Source of the DNA: UBA5905 sp045539375
GTDB lineage: Bacteria > Bacillota > Clostridia > Oscillospirales > Acutalibacteraceae
Reading direction: 5' to 3'
DNA length: 64,000 bases
Assembly: GCA_045539375.1 (NCBI GenBank)
Contig: JAZQFG010000044.1
Location: forward strand, 1 to 64,000
A program made the translations under genes and the position numbers. This document shows positions 16,377 through 24,814 of the stretch, piece after piece; position 1 is the first letter of the stretch; every line of letters begins with the position of its first letter. The notes under the pieces were generated by a model that was not told the DNA's origin, searched no databases, and saw nothing but the letters and a program-made list of their open reading frames with translations.

Positions 16377-17183
16377 TTATTCTCCGATGACGTAGCGGTT
16401 GAGGTGTCCCGTCATCCCCTGAGAGGAGACGTACTGGGTCAGCCCTGCCGCTACGGAGCAGGTGTGGTGGAAATGCAGATGCCCCGCCAGCACCGCGACG
16501 ATGCGGTGAGGGTGGCTGCGAATCCGTTCAATAAAGGCCAGATTCTCCGGCGGGCAACCGTCGTGGTTGAGGCGGAAATACTCGCCGCAGCCACGGAGCA
16601 TCGCCTCGTTCTCCTCCACCGCAAAGGGGATGTGCAGCAGGATCACCAGAGGTTTTTCTCCTTGCAGGGCGGCGTCCAGCGCCGCCAGCTGATAGGGGGT
16701 GATCACCCGTCGGCTGTCATCAAAGCCCAGCACCAGCAGATCTCCCAGATCCAGCGTCTGTACCGGCTCCCGTGCGGCAGAGAGGGCATATCCCGCGGGG
16801 ATCTTGTCCGCCGTGTCGTGGTTGCCGCAGACGGTCATAAAGGGGAGGGGGGCTGTTTTTTCATCCAGATACCGTAGGGTGGCATCGTGAAAGCATTCTG
16901 CCAGATCGCCGGCGCACAATACGGCGTCCCCGTCGGCGCATTGGGCGATCAGCCGCTCAAAATACGCTTGGGCGGTCAGCGTGTCGTCAAAGGGCTCTTT
17001 GCAATGCTCCGCAAACCAGCGGCGGCATTGGTCAAAGGCCTCCGTCTGCTTGCGCACCTCGGCCAGCTCCTCCGGGGAAGAGGTATCCTCCGCCACCGCC
17101 AGATGCAGGTCGCTGAAATGATAGAGAACTTTCCGTTTCACTCCCGGAAAGGGGATGGTGAATTCGTGCAGTTGCAGGCTCAT
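16377..17183 (-). CDS. calcineurin-like metallophosphoesterase
   Basis: A 268-residue cytoplasmic protein with the ordered metal-binding motifs of the family: SDLHLA (about 24-29), GDLAE (near 92), GNHDT (near 119), an HIPF histidine (near 185) and GHLHFHH close to the C-terminus. These ligate a dinuclear metal centre that hydrolyses phosphomonoesters or diesters. The substrate cannot be read. A second protein of the same family and size is encoded at 24815-25681; both share YHFSDLH/VTDLHF and the ITPYQL/ITPSQL segment, so they are probably distant paralogues. It lies 9 bases after the AEC transporter gene on the same strand. Confidence 0.85.
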   Translation of the reverse strand: MSLQLHEFTIPFPGVKRKVLYHFSDLHLAVAEDTSSPEELAEVRKQTEAFDQCRRWFAEHCKEPFDDTLTAQAYFERLIAQCADGDAVLCAGDLAECFHDATLRYLDEKTAPLPFMTVCGNHDTADKIPAGYALSAAREPVQTLDLGDLLVLGFDDSRRVITPYQLAALDAALQGEKPLVILLHIPFAVEENEAMLRGCGEYFRLNHDGCPPENLAFIERIRSHPHRIVAVLAGHLHFHHTCSVAAGLTQYVSSQGMTGHLNRYVIGE

Positions 17184-17192
17184 ACAGTCACC

Positions 17193-18128
17193 TCACGACA
17201 GCAGGGCGCCTCCATAGTTGGTCAGCACCACCATAAGGGGGATGGTTACCACCGACAGCAGGGTGGAGAGGGACACCAGATTCACCGACAGCACCGCATC
17301 CCGATCAAAGCGGGCGGCGAACATGGTGCAGGCGGTGGCCACGGGGGTGGCAATACAGATCATACAGGCGGTGAGCACGTCCCCCCGCACGCCGCAGAGC
17401 AGCAGGGCGGCCAGGGACAGCAGAGGCATCCCTACCAGCCGCAGGGCGATGCACAGCCAGCCTGCCTTGTCCTTCAGGGCGGCCAGCAGATCGCTCTTTG
17501 CCAGATAATACCCGATAATGATCATGGGGATGGGGGTGTTCAGCGCCGCCAGATGGCCGATGCCATCCTGCAGAAGGGTGGGCACCGGGATGGAGAAGGC
17601 AAACAGCACCAGCCCCACCACCACCCCGATCACGCCGGGGTTGAGCAGGATCTGCCTGGGGGATAGGCGGCGCTGACCGCTCATTTCCATCAGCCCATAG
17701 GTCCACAGAAAGACGTTAAAGACGATGACGTAGGCGGCGCAGTAAAAGACGCCGTCGTCACCCAAAATTGCCTGTTGGAGCGGGATGGCCATATAGCCTG
17801 CGTTGGAGAACACCGTGGCACAGCGGAGCACCTGACGGCGTCCCTCGGCGGGATTGCGGAAGGCGAAGCGCGCGATCAGGATCAGCACCAGATGGTTGAC
17901 CGCCGCCACCGCCATCACGGTGAGAAAGCCCCACAGCAGCGTCGCGTCAAAGGGGCGGATGCAGGATTTGATAATCACGGCGGGGGTGGCAACGTATAGC
18001 ACCAGATTGGCCATCGCCTTGGCGGCGGTATCGTCCAATAGGCGGGTTTTGGCGCACAGAGCGCCTGCGGCGATGAGCAGGAACAGGGTCAACACCTGCC
18101 CGCCCACCGTCAGAAAATCGTTGAACAT
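17193..18128 (-). CDS. AEC-family transporter (auxin efflux carrier type)
   Basis: A 311-residue membrane protein with about ten hydrophobic segments, matching the length of bacterial AEC carriers. The N-terminal LFLLIAAGALCAKTRLLDDTAAKAMANL, the NAGYMAIPL segment near 110 and the C-terminal CTMFAARFDRDAVLSVNLVSLSTLLSVVTIP are typical of the family, which moves organic acids or related anions by secondary transport. It sits between a DUF975 gene and a phosphoesterase gene on the same strand with short gaps, probably one transcript. The substrate is unknown. Confidence 0.85.
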   Translation of the reverse strand: MFNDFLTVGGQVLTLFLLIAAGALCAKTRLLDDTAAKAMANLVLYVATPAVIIKSCIRPFDATLLWGFLTVMAVAAVNHLVLILIARFAFRNPAEGRRQVLRCATVFSNAGYMAIPLQQAILGDDGVFYCAAYVIVFNVFLWTYGLMEMSGQRRLSPRQILLNPGVIGVVVGLVLFAFSIPVPTLLQDGIGHLAALNTPIPMIIIGYYLAKSDLLAALKDKAGWLCIALRLVGMPLLSLAALLLCGVRGDVLTACMICIATPVATACTMFAARFDRDAVLSVNLVSLSTLLSVVTIPLMVVLTNYGGALLS

Positions 18129-18140
18129 AGGGACTCCTTA

Positions 18141-19178
18141 TTACTGGATCTCGGTGGGGGTGTGCCATACCTCGGCTTGGGGGGCCTGCGCGGGGGCGGG
18201 GGTGGTCCACGTATCCGCAAAGACATCCGCCGGGGCGGGGGCCGTCTGGCCAAAGTCCGCCCAGGTCAGCTTGCCGGCCTGAATGGCTTTCCATTTCAGG
18301 TCGTCGTAGGTGCCGGCGTGGGTCAGACCCATATAGGGGTTGGCATAGAAGATGCCCACCAGACCGCCGGTGATGGCAGACAGAAATACCCAGCCGAAAA
18401 AGCTCAGGTTCAGCACGAACAGTTCAAATTTATAGCCGTCGGTCATTTTTTTGCTCATTTTGATGGCCTGATTGGCGGTCAAATTGGGGTTTTCATAGAT
18501 GATGTAGGGCACCATGCTGTAGGCATAGCCCTTGACGATACCGGGGATGACGAACAGCAGGCTCCACAACCAGGTGTAGATGCTCCGCACCAGCATAGCC
18601 ACCACAGCGGGCTTGTAGATACGGAAGCCGGCAAAGGCCTCGCTCACTCCCACGTCCTCGCCCCGCCAGTGGCGCAGCAGCCAGCCGTGACCGCTGACCG
18701 ACATGACGTTGCTGACAAAAATGACAAACAGGCTGCCGAAGAGGGCGACGATGGCAATGATCACGCCCAGCACGCCGGCGAAGATGGCCAGCCCCGTTTT
18801 CAGATCGACACCCATCTCGGCGCTGAATTCGTCCATGATATTGTTCCATTCGGCTACAAAATTATCCCAGATAGAGGCAAATGAGGTGTTTTCGTCAAAG
18901 GCGGGGTCATCGTACTCGTCCCAGACGGTGCCGCCGCCCTGATCCTCCCAAGGATTGGGGTCATCCTCCCAGATATCCGCGTTCGGCTCGTTAGAGTCCA
19001 CGCTCCAATCACCGCCCGGCAGGTTCAGGTTGAGATTCAGCCCCTGTCCGTCGGTCAGACCGCCTGCCAGACTGCCGCCCAGCAGACCCACCAGTACGCA
19101 CACCAGCACCACGATCCAGTAGCTGCGCTTGAGTGCGGCTTTTGCCATTTCCTTCGTTCTTACACGGTCAAACATCAT
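18141..19178 (-). CDS. DUF975-family membrane protein with acidic loop insert
   Basis: A 345-residue polytopic membrane protein. The family marks are the N-terminal KAALKRSYW before TM1, the paired residues FAGFRIYKPAVVAML, LLFVIPGIVKGYAYSMVPYII and LTANQAIKMSKKMTDGYK. Four to six membrane segments are visible. Between TM1 (about 20-42) and TM2 (about 125-150) there is an unusual roughly 70-residue stretch rich in Asp, Glu, Asn and Trp (DIWEDDPNPWEDQ). Repeated Ala/Pro-rich residues end the protein (TTPAPAQAPQAE). The role of DUF975 is unknown. The gene begins the DUF975-AEC-phosphoesterase run on the minus strand and follows a Nudix gene. Confidence 0.82.
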   Translation of the reverse strand: MMFDRVRTKEMAKAALKRSYWIVVLVCVLVGLLGGSLAGGLTDGQGLNLNLNLPGGDWSVDSNEPNADIWEDDPNPWEDQGGGTVWDEYDDPAFDENTSFASIWDNFVAEWNNIMDEFSAEMGVDLKTGLAIFAGVLGVIIAIVALFGSLFVIFVSNVMSVSGHGWLLRHWRGEDVGVSEAFAGFRIYKPAVVAMLVRSIYTWLWSLLFVIPGIVKGYAYSMVPYIIYENPNLTANQAIKMSKKMTDGYKFELFVLNLSFFGWVFLSAITGGLVGIFYANPYMGLTHAGTYDDLKWKAIQAGKLTWADFGQTAPAPADVFADTWTTPAPAQAPQAEVWHTPTEIQ

Positions 19179-19187
19179 GATTCCTCC

Positions 19188-19664
19188 TTATATCAGATCC
19201 ATCGGCACACCGTTGAGCACGGCGGCCGCTAAGGTTTCTCCAACGTACTCCAGCTTCAGAGAGAAAAAGGGAGCATCCTCGGCAATCAGCCGCAGGAAGA
19301 TGCGGTCCCCCGCCCAAGCGGGCAGGTCGGGGATGCGGGCGTTGTCCACCCATTCCAGCGTACCCTCGTCGCACTCCTTGATCTCCCCCGTATAGCCGTC
19401 GGCGGTGTAGAGATGCATATACTCGGTCTCCCAGCGGTCGGATACAAAGGTAACGACCCCTCGGTAGTGCCAGCGGGTCAGGGTCAGCCCCGTTTCCTCG
19501 TATACCTCCCGTAACAGGCAGTCCTCGGGGCTCTCCTTGTCCTCAAAGCCGCCCCCCACACCGATCCATTTGTCCTTGTTCAGGTCGTTTTCCTTTTTGA
19601 CCCGATGGAGCAGTAGGGTCTGCGCCTGTTCGTTCTGTATGTAGCATAGGGTGGTGTTGCGCAT
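19188..19664 (-). CDS. Nudix hydrolase
   Basis: A 158-residue protein. ATG 19664 is used because AAAGGAGGTGGGAGTG precedes it directly; the frame stays open 18 codons further upstream but lacks a better site. The Nudix box is at about 35-57: GGGFEDKE followed by REVYEETGL, containing the metal-binding REVYEE. The N-terminus NTTLCYIQNEQ and the long C-terminal region (DRIFLRLIAEDAPFFSLKLEY) resemble the MutT/YjhB-type 8-oxo-dGTP-like clostridial group. The substrate is uncertain. It is the first gene of a minus-strand run; scfA is divergent. Confidence 0.87.
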   Translation of the reverse strand: MRNTTLCYIQNEQAQTLLLHRVKKENDLNKDKWIGVGGGFEDKESPEDCLLREVYEETGLTLTRWHYRGVVTFVSDRWETEYMHLYTADGYTGEIKECDEGTLEWVDNARIPDLPAWAGDRIFLRLIAEDAPFFSLKLEYVGETLAAAVLNGVPMDLI

Positions 19665-19750
19665 CACTCCCACCTCCTTTGTTGGCTTCAGTATAGCATT
19701 TCTTCGCCGCCGATGCAATAAAAAATGGCGAAATTCCCCGCAAGTGTTGA

Positions 19751-19779
19751 TTGACTTATGCCGAAAAGTGTGCTACAAT
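19751..19779 (+). promoter_or_regulatory. promoter of scfA
   Basis: TTGACT (19751-19756) and TACAAT (19774-19779) are 17 bases apart, 34 bases before the scfA ATG, which has AGGAGGG at 19799-19805. Confidence 0.75.
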
Positions 19780-19812
19780 GAGAAAAATTAAGCATTTAGG
19801 AGGGACTTCCTT

Positions 19813-19953
19813 ATGAAGCACATCAAGACTCTGGAGACCAAGAACCTGTGCGACAGCGCCAAGAACGGCGGCTGCGGCGAGTGCCAGACTTCCTGTCAGT
19901 CCGCTTGCAAGACCAGCTGCGGCATTGCCAACCAGGAGTGCGAGAACAAGTAA
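19813..19953 (+). CDS. scfA: SCIFF-family ranthipeptide precursor
   Basis: A 46-residue peptide (MKHIKTLETKNL...) with the highly conserved SCIFF core GGCGECQTSCQSACKTSC, followed by a last Cys at 43. Cysteines lie at 13, 21, 24, 28, 32, 36 and 43. SCIFF stands for six cysteines in forty-five residues, so Cys13 is one extra over the name-giving set. SCIFF peptides are nearly universal in Clostridia and are ribosomally made; the partner radical-SAM enzyme links Cys sulfur to a side-chain carbon (often on Thr), giving thioethers classed as ranthipeptides. The maturase gene is directly downstream beyond a hairpin. No export gene or protease is adjacent. The biological role is not settled. Confidence 0.96.
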   Translation: MKHIKTLETKNLCDSAKNGGCGECQTSCQSACKTSCGIANQECENK

Positions 19954-19966
19954 TTGGCCAAAACCG

Positions 19967-20000
19967 AAATGTCGCCATCGTCAGATGGCGACATTTTTTA
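19967..20000 (+). terminator. terminator/attenuator between scfA and scfB
   Basis: AAATGTCGCCATC (19967-19979) and its exact complement (19984-19996) enclose loop GTCA and run into TTTTTTA. No separate promoter is obvious before scfB, so readthrough probably keeps maturase levels far below precursor levels. Confidence 0.85.
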
Positions 20001-20023
20001 TGATATTTGGGGAGGAGTACACT

Positions 20024-21412
20024 ATGGTACACCGTTATCAACTGGGCGGTCTGAACATCGTGCTGGACATCTGCTCCGGCTCGGTCCACGTGGTGGATGA
20101 GATCGCCTATGATATGATCGGCCTGTATGAACAGACCGAAAAAAATGCTCTGCTCACGGCGATGTGGGAGAAATATGGCCATCGGGAGGACGTGACCCCC
20201 GAGGAACTGGCCGAGTGCTATGACCAGATCGGGGAACTCAAGGCCGCCGGTCAGCTGTTCACCCCCGACACCTTCCGCCCCATGGCGGACACGCTCAAGC
20301 AGAAGACCGCCGGGGTGGTGAAGGCTCTGTGTCTGCACGTGGCCCATACCTGCAACCTCAATTGCTCCTACTGTTTCGCCAGCCAGGGCAAATACCACGG
20401 CGATCGGGCGCTGATGAGCCTGGAGGTGGGCAAGCGGGCGCTGGATTTCCTCATTGAGAATAGCGGCACCCGTCATAATCTTGAGGTGGACTTTTTCGGC
20501 GGCGAGCCGCTGATGAACTGGGATATGATCAAGGAGCTGGTGGCCTATGCCCGCCGGCGGGAGACCGAAACCGGCAAGCGGTTTCGGTTCACCCTCACCA
20601 CCAACGGCGTGCTGGTAGATGATGACGTCATCGAATTCTCCAATCGGGAGATGAGCAACGTGGTGCTCAGCCTGGATGGGCGTAAGGAGGTCCACGACCG
20701 CTATCGGGTGGACTATGCCGGCAATGGCAGTTGGGAAAAGATCGTGCCTAAATTCCAAAAGTTTGTGGAGGCCCGCGGGGGCAAGAATTACTATATGCGG
20801 GGCACCTTTACCCACCAAAACCCCGATTTCTTAAAGGATATTCAGCAGATGCTGGATCTGGGCTTTACCGAATTGTCTATGGAGCCGGTGGTGTGCGCCC
20901 CCGAAGATCCCTCGGCGCTGACCCCCGAGGATCTGCCCATCGTGCTGGAGCAGTATGAGCAGCTGGCACAGCTGATGCTCAAGCGGTATAAAGAGGGCAA
21001 TCCCTTTACCTTCTACCATTATATGATCGATCTGAAGGGCGGCCCCTGCATTTATAAGCGGGTGTCCGGCTGTGGCAGCGGCACCGAGTATATGGCGGTC
21101 ACCCCGTGGGGCGACCTGTACCCGTGCCATCAGTTTGTGGGCGAGGAGGCCTTTAAGCTGGGGGATATCTGGCAGGGTGTCACCAATACCGTCACCCAGT
21201 GTGAGTTTGCCGCCTGCAACGTGTACGCCCGTCCTGATTGTGCCGATTGCTGGGCGAAATTGTACTGCTCCGGCGGCTGTGCCGCCAATGCCTATCACGC
21301 CACTGGTGCGGTCACCGGCGTGTACGAGTATGGTTGCCAGCTGTTCCGCAAGCGGATGGAGTGCGCCATTATGGTGGAAGTAGCAAAAACATTGGGAGAT
21401 GATGCGGTTTGA
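20024..21412 (+). CDS. scfB: SCIFF radical SAM thioether maturase
   Basis: A 462-residue protein; ATG 20024 has GGGGAGGAG upstream. The N-terminal 90 residues (MVHRYQLGGLNIVLDICSGSVHVVDEIAYD) form the precursor-recognition-like region of this family. The radical SAM cluster motif is C110-x3-C114-x2-C117 (CNLNCSYC), followed by DFFGGEPL and SLDGRKEVHD. The C-terminal SPASM-type region has many Cys (SGCGSGTEY, YPCHQF, CADCWAKLYCSGGC) for auxiliary iron-sulfur clusters. It uses S-adenosylmethionine radicals to build thioether links in ScfA. Its last bases overlap the TTG start of a PLP decarboxylase gene (TTGA, 21409-21412), so the two are translated together. Confidence 0.96.
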   Translation: MVHRYQLGGLNIVLDICSGSVHVVDEIAYDMIGLYEQTEKNALLTAMWEKYGHREDVTPEELAECYDQIGELKAAGQLFTPDTFRPMADTLKQKTAGVVKALCLHVAHTCNLNCSYCFASQGKYHGDRALMSLEVGKRALDFLIENSGTRHNLEVDFFGGEPLMNWDMIKELVAYARRRETETGKRFRFTLTTNGVLVDDDVIEFSNREMSNVVLSLDGRKEVHDRYRVDYAGNGSWEKIVPKFQKFVEARGGKNYYMRGTFTHQNPDFLKDIQQMLDLGFTELSMEPVVCAPEDPSALTPEDLPIVLEQYEQLAQLMLKRYKEGNPFTFYHYMIDLKGGPCIYKRVSGCGSGTEYMAVTPWGDLYPCHQFVGEEAFKLGDIWQGVTNTVTQCEFAACNVYARPDCADCWAKLYCSGGCAANAYHATGAVTGVYEYGCQLFRKRMECAIMVEVAKTLGDDAV

Positions 21413-22734
21413 ATACCCCCATCTGTGATTTTGTGCGGGCCTATGCCGCCGCTGACCTGACCCGCCTGCATATGCCGGGGCATAAGGGTGTGCCGGTGCT
21501 GGGCTGTGAGGGGTTGGATATCACCGAGATCGACGGTGCCGACGTGCTGTACCGCTCAGCGGGCATCATCCGTGAGAGTGAGGAGCATGCCGCCGCGCTG
21601 TTCGGCACCGCCCACACGGTGTATTCCGCCGAGGGCAGTTCTCTGTGCATTCGCGGTATGCTGCATCTGGCGATGCAGCACACGGGGCGGCGCACCTTGT
21701 TGGCGGGGCGGAATGCCCACAGCACTTTTGTTACCGCCGCCGCTCTGCTGGATGCCGAGGTGCGGTGGCTGTTCGCCCCGGGGGGCGGTCTGACCGCCTG
21801 CCCCGTTACGGCGGAGATGCTGTCCGCCGCGCTGGATGCTCTCCCCGAGCCTCCGGCGGCGGTGTACGTCACCAGCCCCGATTATTTGGGCAATACGCTG
21901 GACATCGCCGCGCTGGCCGCGGTGTGCCACGGGCGGGATACCCTCCTGCTGGTGGATAATGCCCACGGCGCTTATCTGAAATTTCTGCCGGAGGATCGCC
22001 ATCCCATTTCCTTGGGGGCGGACCTCTGCTGTGATTCGGCGCATAAGACCCTGCCGGTACTCACCGGCGGCGCCTATTTGCACGTGGCGCCCCGCGGGGC
22101 GGCCATGGCTGCGGCGGCGGAGCAGGCGCTGAGCCTGTTTGCCTCCACCAGCCCGTCCTATCTGATCTTGCAGTCCTTGGATGCCGCCAACCCCTATTTG
22201 GCGGGGGAGTATTCCCGTCAGCTGCGGGGGTGCTGTGACAGGGTGGCGGGACTGAAGGCGACCCTGTCCGCCCACGGTTTTGCCGTGGTGGGGGACGAGC
22301 CGCTGAAGGTGACCCTGGCTACTAAGGACTACGGCTACCGTGGCGAGGAGGTGGCGGCGTATCTGCAGGAGCGGGGGTTTGTGTGCGAGTTTGCCGACCC
22401 CGATTACGTGGTGTTGATGGTGACCCCCGCCATCGACGGCGAGGCGCTGGCGGCGCTGGAGAGGGCTTTGCTGGCACTGCCCCGCCGCGAGGCTGTAGAA
22501 GAACTTCCCCCTGCCGTCACCCCGCCTGCGGTGGCGATCGGTCTGCGGGCGGCACTGTTTGCCCCTGCCGAGACGGTGGCGGTGCAGGATGCCATCGGGC
22601 GCGTCTTGGCAGCGCCCACGGTGGGCTGTCCCCCTGCCGTGCCGGTGTTGGTGGGCGGCGAGGTGGTGGACACCGCCGCCGCACAGGTGTTTGCCTATTA
22701 TGGTCTGGACACCGTTCGGGTGATAAAAGAATAA
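21409..22734 (+). CDS. Orn/Lys/Arg decarboxylase-family PLP enzyme
   Basis: A 441-residue fold-type I PLP protein. The start must be TTG 21409, since an in-frame stop (21400-21402) lies just upstream; GGGAG is about ten bases before it. N-terminal LHMPGHKG and IDGADVLYRSAGIIRESEEHAA are typical of the short clostridial Orn/Lys/Arg decarboxylases. SAHKTLP holds the PLP lysine (Lys213), and DNAHGAY near 183 holds the cofactor-contact Asp. The expected product is a polyamine (cadaverine, putrescine or agmatine). In many Clostridia a gene of this kind lies beside the SCIFF pair; a role in peptide maturation is not known. The extreme C-terminus is Ala/Pro rich and short compared with full-length decarboxylases. 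Confidence 0.85.
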   Translation: MNTPICDFVRAYAAADLTRLHMPGHKGVPVLGCEGLDITEIDGADVLYRSAGIIRESEEHAAALFGTAHTVYSAEGSSLCIRGMLHLAMQHTGRRTLLAGRNAHSTFVTAAALLDAEVRWLFAPGGGLTACPVTAEMLSAALDALPEPPAAVYVTSPDYLGNTLDIAALAAVCHGRDTLLLVDNAHGAYLKFLPEDRHPISLGADLCCDSAHKTLPVLTGGAYLHVAPRGAAMAAAAEQALSLFASTSPSYLILQSLDAANPYLAGEYSRQLRGCCDRVAGLKATLSAHGFAVVGDEPLKVTLATKDYGYRGEEVAAYLQERGFVCEFADPDYVVLMVTPAIDGEALAALERALLALPRREAVEELPPAVTPPAVAIGLRAALFAPAETVAVQDAIGRVLAAPTVGCPPAVPVLVGGEVVDTAAAQVFAYYGLDTVRVIKE

Positions 22735-22740
22735 CAAAAA

Positions 22741-22766
22741 AGCCGAGGCGTCAGCCTCGGCTTTTT
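22741..22766 (+). terminator. terminator of the scf operon
   Basis: AGCCGAGGC and GCCTCGGCT form a nine-pair stem with loop GTCA, followed by TTTTT, seven bases after the decarboxylase stop. Confidence 0.92.
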
Positions 22767-22843
22767 GCTTGTGTGGCGTCCAATTAGCCCATTCCTCGCT
22801 ACGTTTTGTTTTATGTGAAATACTCAAAATTGTGTATTGCAAA

Positions 22844-22871
22844 ATGTGTTAAGTGTGTTACAATACAGACA
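22844..22871 (+). promoter_or_regulatory. promoter of the GH51-like gene
   Basis: TTGCAA and TACAAT lie 16 bases apart in the AT-rich stretch before the arabinofuranosidase-like gene, about 60 bases upstream of its ATG. Position is given to within a base or two. Confidence 0.55.
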
Positions 22872-22932
22872 TCAGTACAACCGTATTGCCCCCGGCACGA
22901 CGGTAATTTATGCAGATGGGTGAGGATACGAT

Positions 22933-24714
22933 ATGCAGATCAAACTAGCGGATTCAACACGGGGCGTTCCTATTGCCAAGGCGTTGTTTGGCGGCAATAT
23001 GGAGCCTACGCGGCGCACTGTCTGGCAGGGTTTGTCTGCTCAGATGGTAGCCAACCGCAAGTTTGCGGCCCGCAATGAGGGGGCTCCCTGCCGGTGGCAG
23101 CTGACGGGCGGCGCGGTGTATTCCGAGGCAGCGGACAGCGTTTGTCAAAGCAGTAGTGTGGTGCTGTGTGATGGCGCCTCTTTGGCCCAGGGGGACATTC
23201 GGGTGTGTGCAGGACAGGCGTATGACCTGTCGCTTTGGGCAATGGGAATGCCGCAGGGCGAGGTGCAGGTGCAGTTGATGGCGGCAGACGAGCCGCTGTG
23301 GCAGCAGATCTTTGTCGTAGATGGGCAGATGCCTTTGTGCGCCTCGTTTACCGCACCGACCACAGCGGAGGTGACGCTGCACATACAGAGCGTGGGGGGT
23401 ACTGTGCGTGTAGAGGTGGTATCGCTGCTTCCCGCTGATGCTCTGTGGGGGATGCGGCGGGATGTGATCGCCGGATTAAAAGCAATAGGGATGAAAGAGT
23501 TGCGTTTTCCGGGCGGTTGCTATGCCGAGGTGTATCATTGGAAGGATGGTCTGCTGGAGTCGGACCGGCGCCCGCCGTTGTGGCCGACCTTGTATCCCGG
23601 GCACACGTTCCTTCTGCGGAATACCGATGGTGTGGACAACCACGAGATCGGTATCAACGAGTTTATGCTTCTCTGTCGGGAGATCGGCGCTGAGCCGGTG
23701 CTAACGATGCCGGTGATTTGCAGTGAGCTGCAGGACGGTCTGGATTGGTTGCAGTATTGTAACAGCTCCGCAGACACGGTTTGGGGCGGTCGGCGTGCAG
23801 AAGCCGGCTTTCCGGAGCCGTTCGGCGTCCGCCAGTGGTGTATCGGTAATGAGATATACTATTTTGGCCGTCGTATGGAGAAGGATCCTGCTTACGCCGC
23901 TGAGGTGACCGGTAACTATATTCGGGCGATGAAGGCGATGGATCCTTCGGTGTATGCAATTGTGGCGTTTTGCCCGGATCAGCGAGAGTGGAATCGGACG
24001 TATTTGCGTCTCCTCGGCAATCTGGCAGATGGGATTTCCCTTCATTTCTATATGACCGAGGAGTTTAAGTCCACGTTTGGCCATGTTACGGAGAAAATGT
24101 GTCTGACTGTGGTGGAGGACTCCCTGCGGCCGCTGGTCGAGGATGCTTGTGCGCAGATCCGTTCCATCCTGGGGCACGATATGCCGATTCATATGGATGA
24201 GTGGGCCTTCACCTGGGGACAGGTGGGGGATACGATGAGCGCTTATGTGGATACGCGTTTGCTTCGCTTTCTGTGTGCGGAGGGTAGCCGTTACGGCATT
24301 TGCAGCGGGATGTATTTCCACCCGATCAATGAGGGCCTGCTGACGGTGAACGATCACGATACGGAGCCGGACTGCTTCGGACGGATCTTGCCGCTGTTTC
24401 TTCCCCATAGCGGACAGGAAGGGATAGAGATATCCGTGGTGACAGAGGGCCGTGCAGAATTTGTGGCCAGCCGATCGGCGGACGGATCGGTATATCTGAC
24501 TGCCGTGAGCTTAGACGATACCGAGGAGGTTATCGTACAGGTGGATGGGTTCTCTGTGGAGAGTGTGACCCAACTGGTGCCGGTCCGCTTCTCTACGGAT
24601 TGCCGGAGCTATCGGCAATACGGCAACGAACTGACAGAGGGTAACGGCATACGCTTGCTGCCCTTGGGCGTAGCCGGTATGCGTCTGATAAAAGAGCAGG
24701 AGAAAAGTGACTGA
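22933..24714 (+). CDS. GH51-like alpha-L-arabinofuranosidase family protein
   Basis: A 593-residue protein without a signal peptide. The layout fits GH51 and relatives: a beta-sandwich N-terminal part (LFGGNMEPTRRTVWQGL, a variant of the LFGHFAEH-type opening), then a TIM barrel with LRFPGGCYAEVYHW, the acid/base Glu307 in WCIGNEIYYF, and the nucleophile Glu423 in IHMDEWAF, then a beta-sandwich C-terminus. GH51 enzymes remove alpha-L-arabinofuranosyl units from arabinans and arabinoxylans inside the cell. The motif set is looser than in standard AbfA, so another glycosidase specificity is possible. A metallophosphoesterase gene follows at 100 bases. Confidence 0.72.
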   Translation: MQIKLADSTRGVPIAKALFGGNMEPTRRTVWQGLSAQMVANRKFAARNEGAPCRWQLTGGAVYSEAADSVCQSSSVVLCDGASLAQGDIRVCAGQAYDLSLWAMGMPQGEVQVQLMAADEPLWQQIFVVDGQMPLCASFTAPTTAEVTLHIQSVGGTVRVEVVSLLPADALWGMRRDVIAGLKAIGMKELRFPGGCYAEVYHWKDGLLESDRRPPLWPTLYPGHTFLLRNTDGVDNHEIGINEFMLLCREIGAEPVLTMPVICSELQDGLDWLQYCNSSADTVWGGRRAEAGFPEPFGVRQWCIGNEIYYFGRRMEKDPAYAAEVTGNYIRAMKAMDPSVYAIVAFCPDQREWNRTYLRLLGNLADGISLHFYMTEEFKSTFGHVTEKMCLTVVEDSLRPLVEDACAQIRSILGHDMPIHMDEWAFTWGQVGDTMSAYVDTRLLRFLCAEGSRYGICSGMYFHPINEGLLTVNDHDTEPDCFGRILPLFLPHSGQEGIEISVVTEGRAEFVASRSADGSVYLTAVSLDDTEEVIVQVDGFSVESVTQLVPVRFSTDCRSYRQYGNELTEGNGIRLLPLGVAGMRLIKEQEKSD

Positions 24715-24814
24715 CGGATGTTTTTAACTGCGTTCTGCGGTGCGTAATGGCGGCATTGTAGCAACGTGGTCGGTGAAAGTAATTTTCCTTTTAAAAACGT
24801 GGATGAGGTGCATT

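Noticed and set aside
19823..20818. 331-codon antisense frame over scfA and scfB
   Set aside because: It overlaps the SCIFF precursor, the terminator and the radical SAM gene and has no recognisable features.
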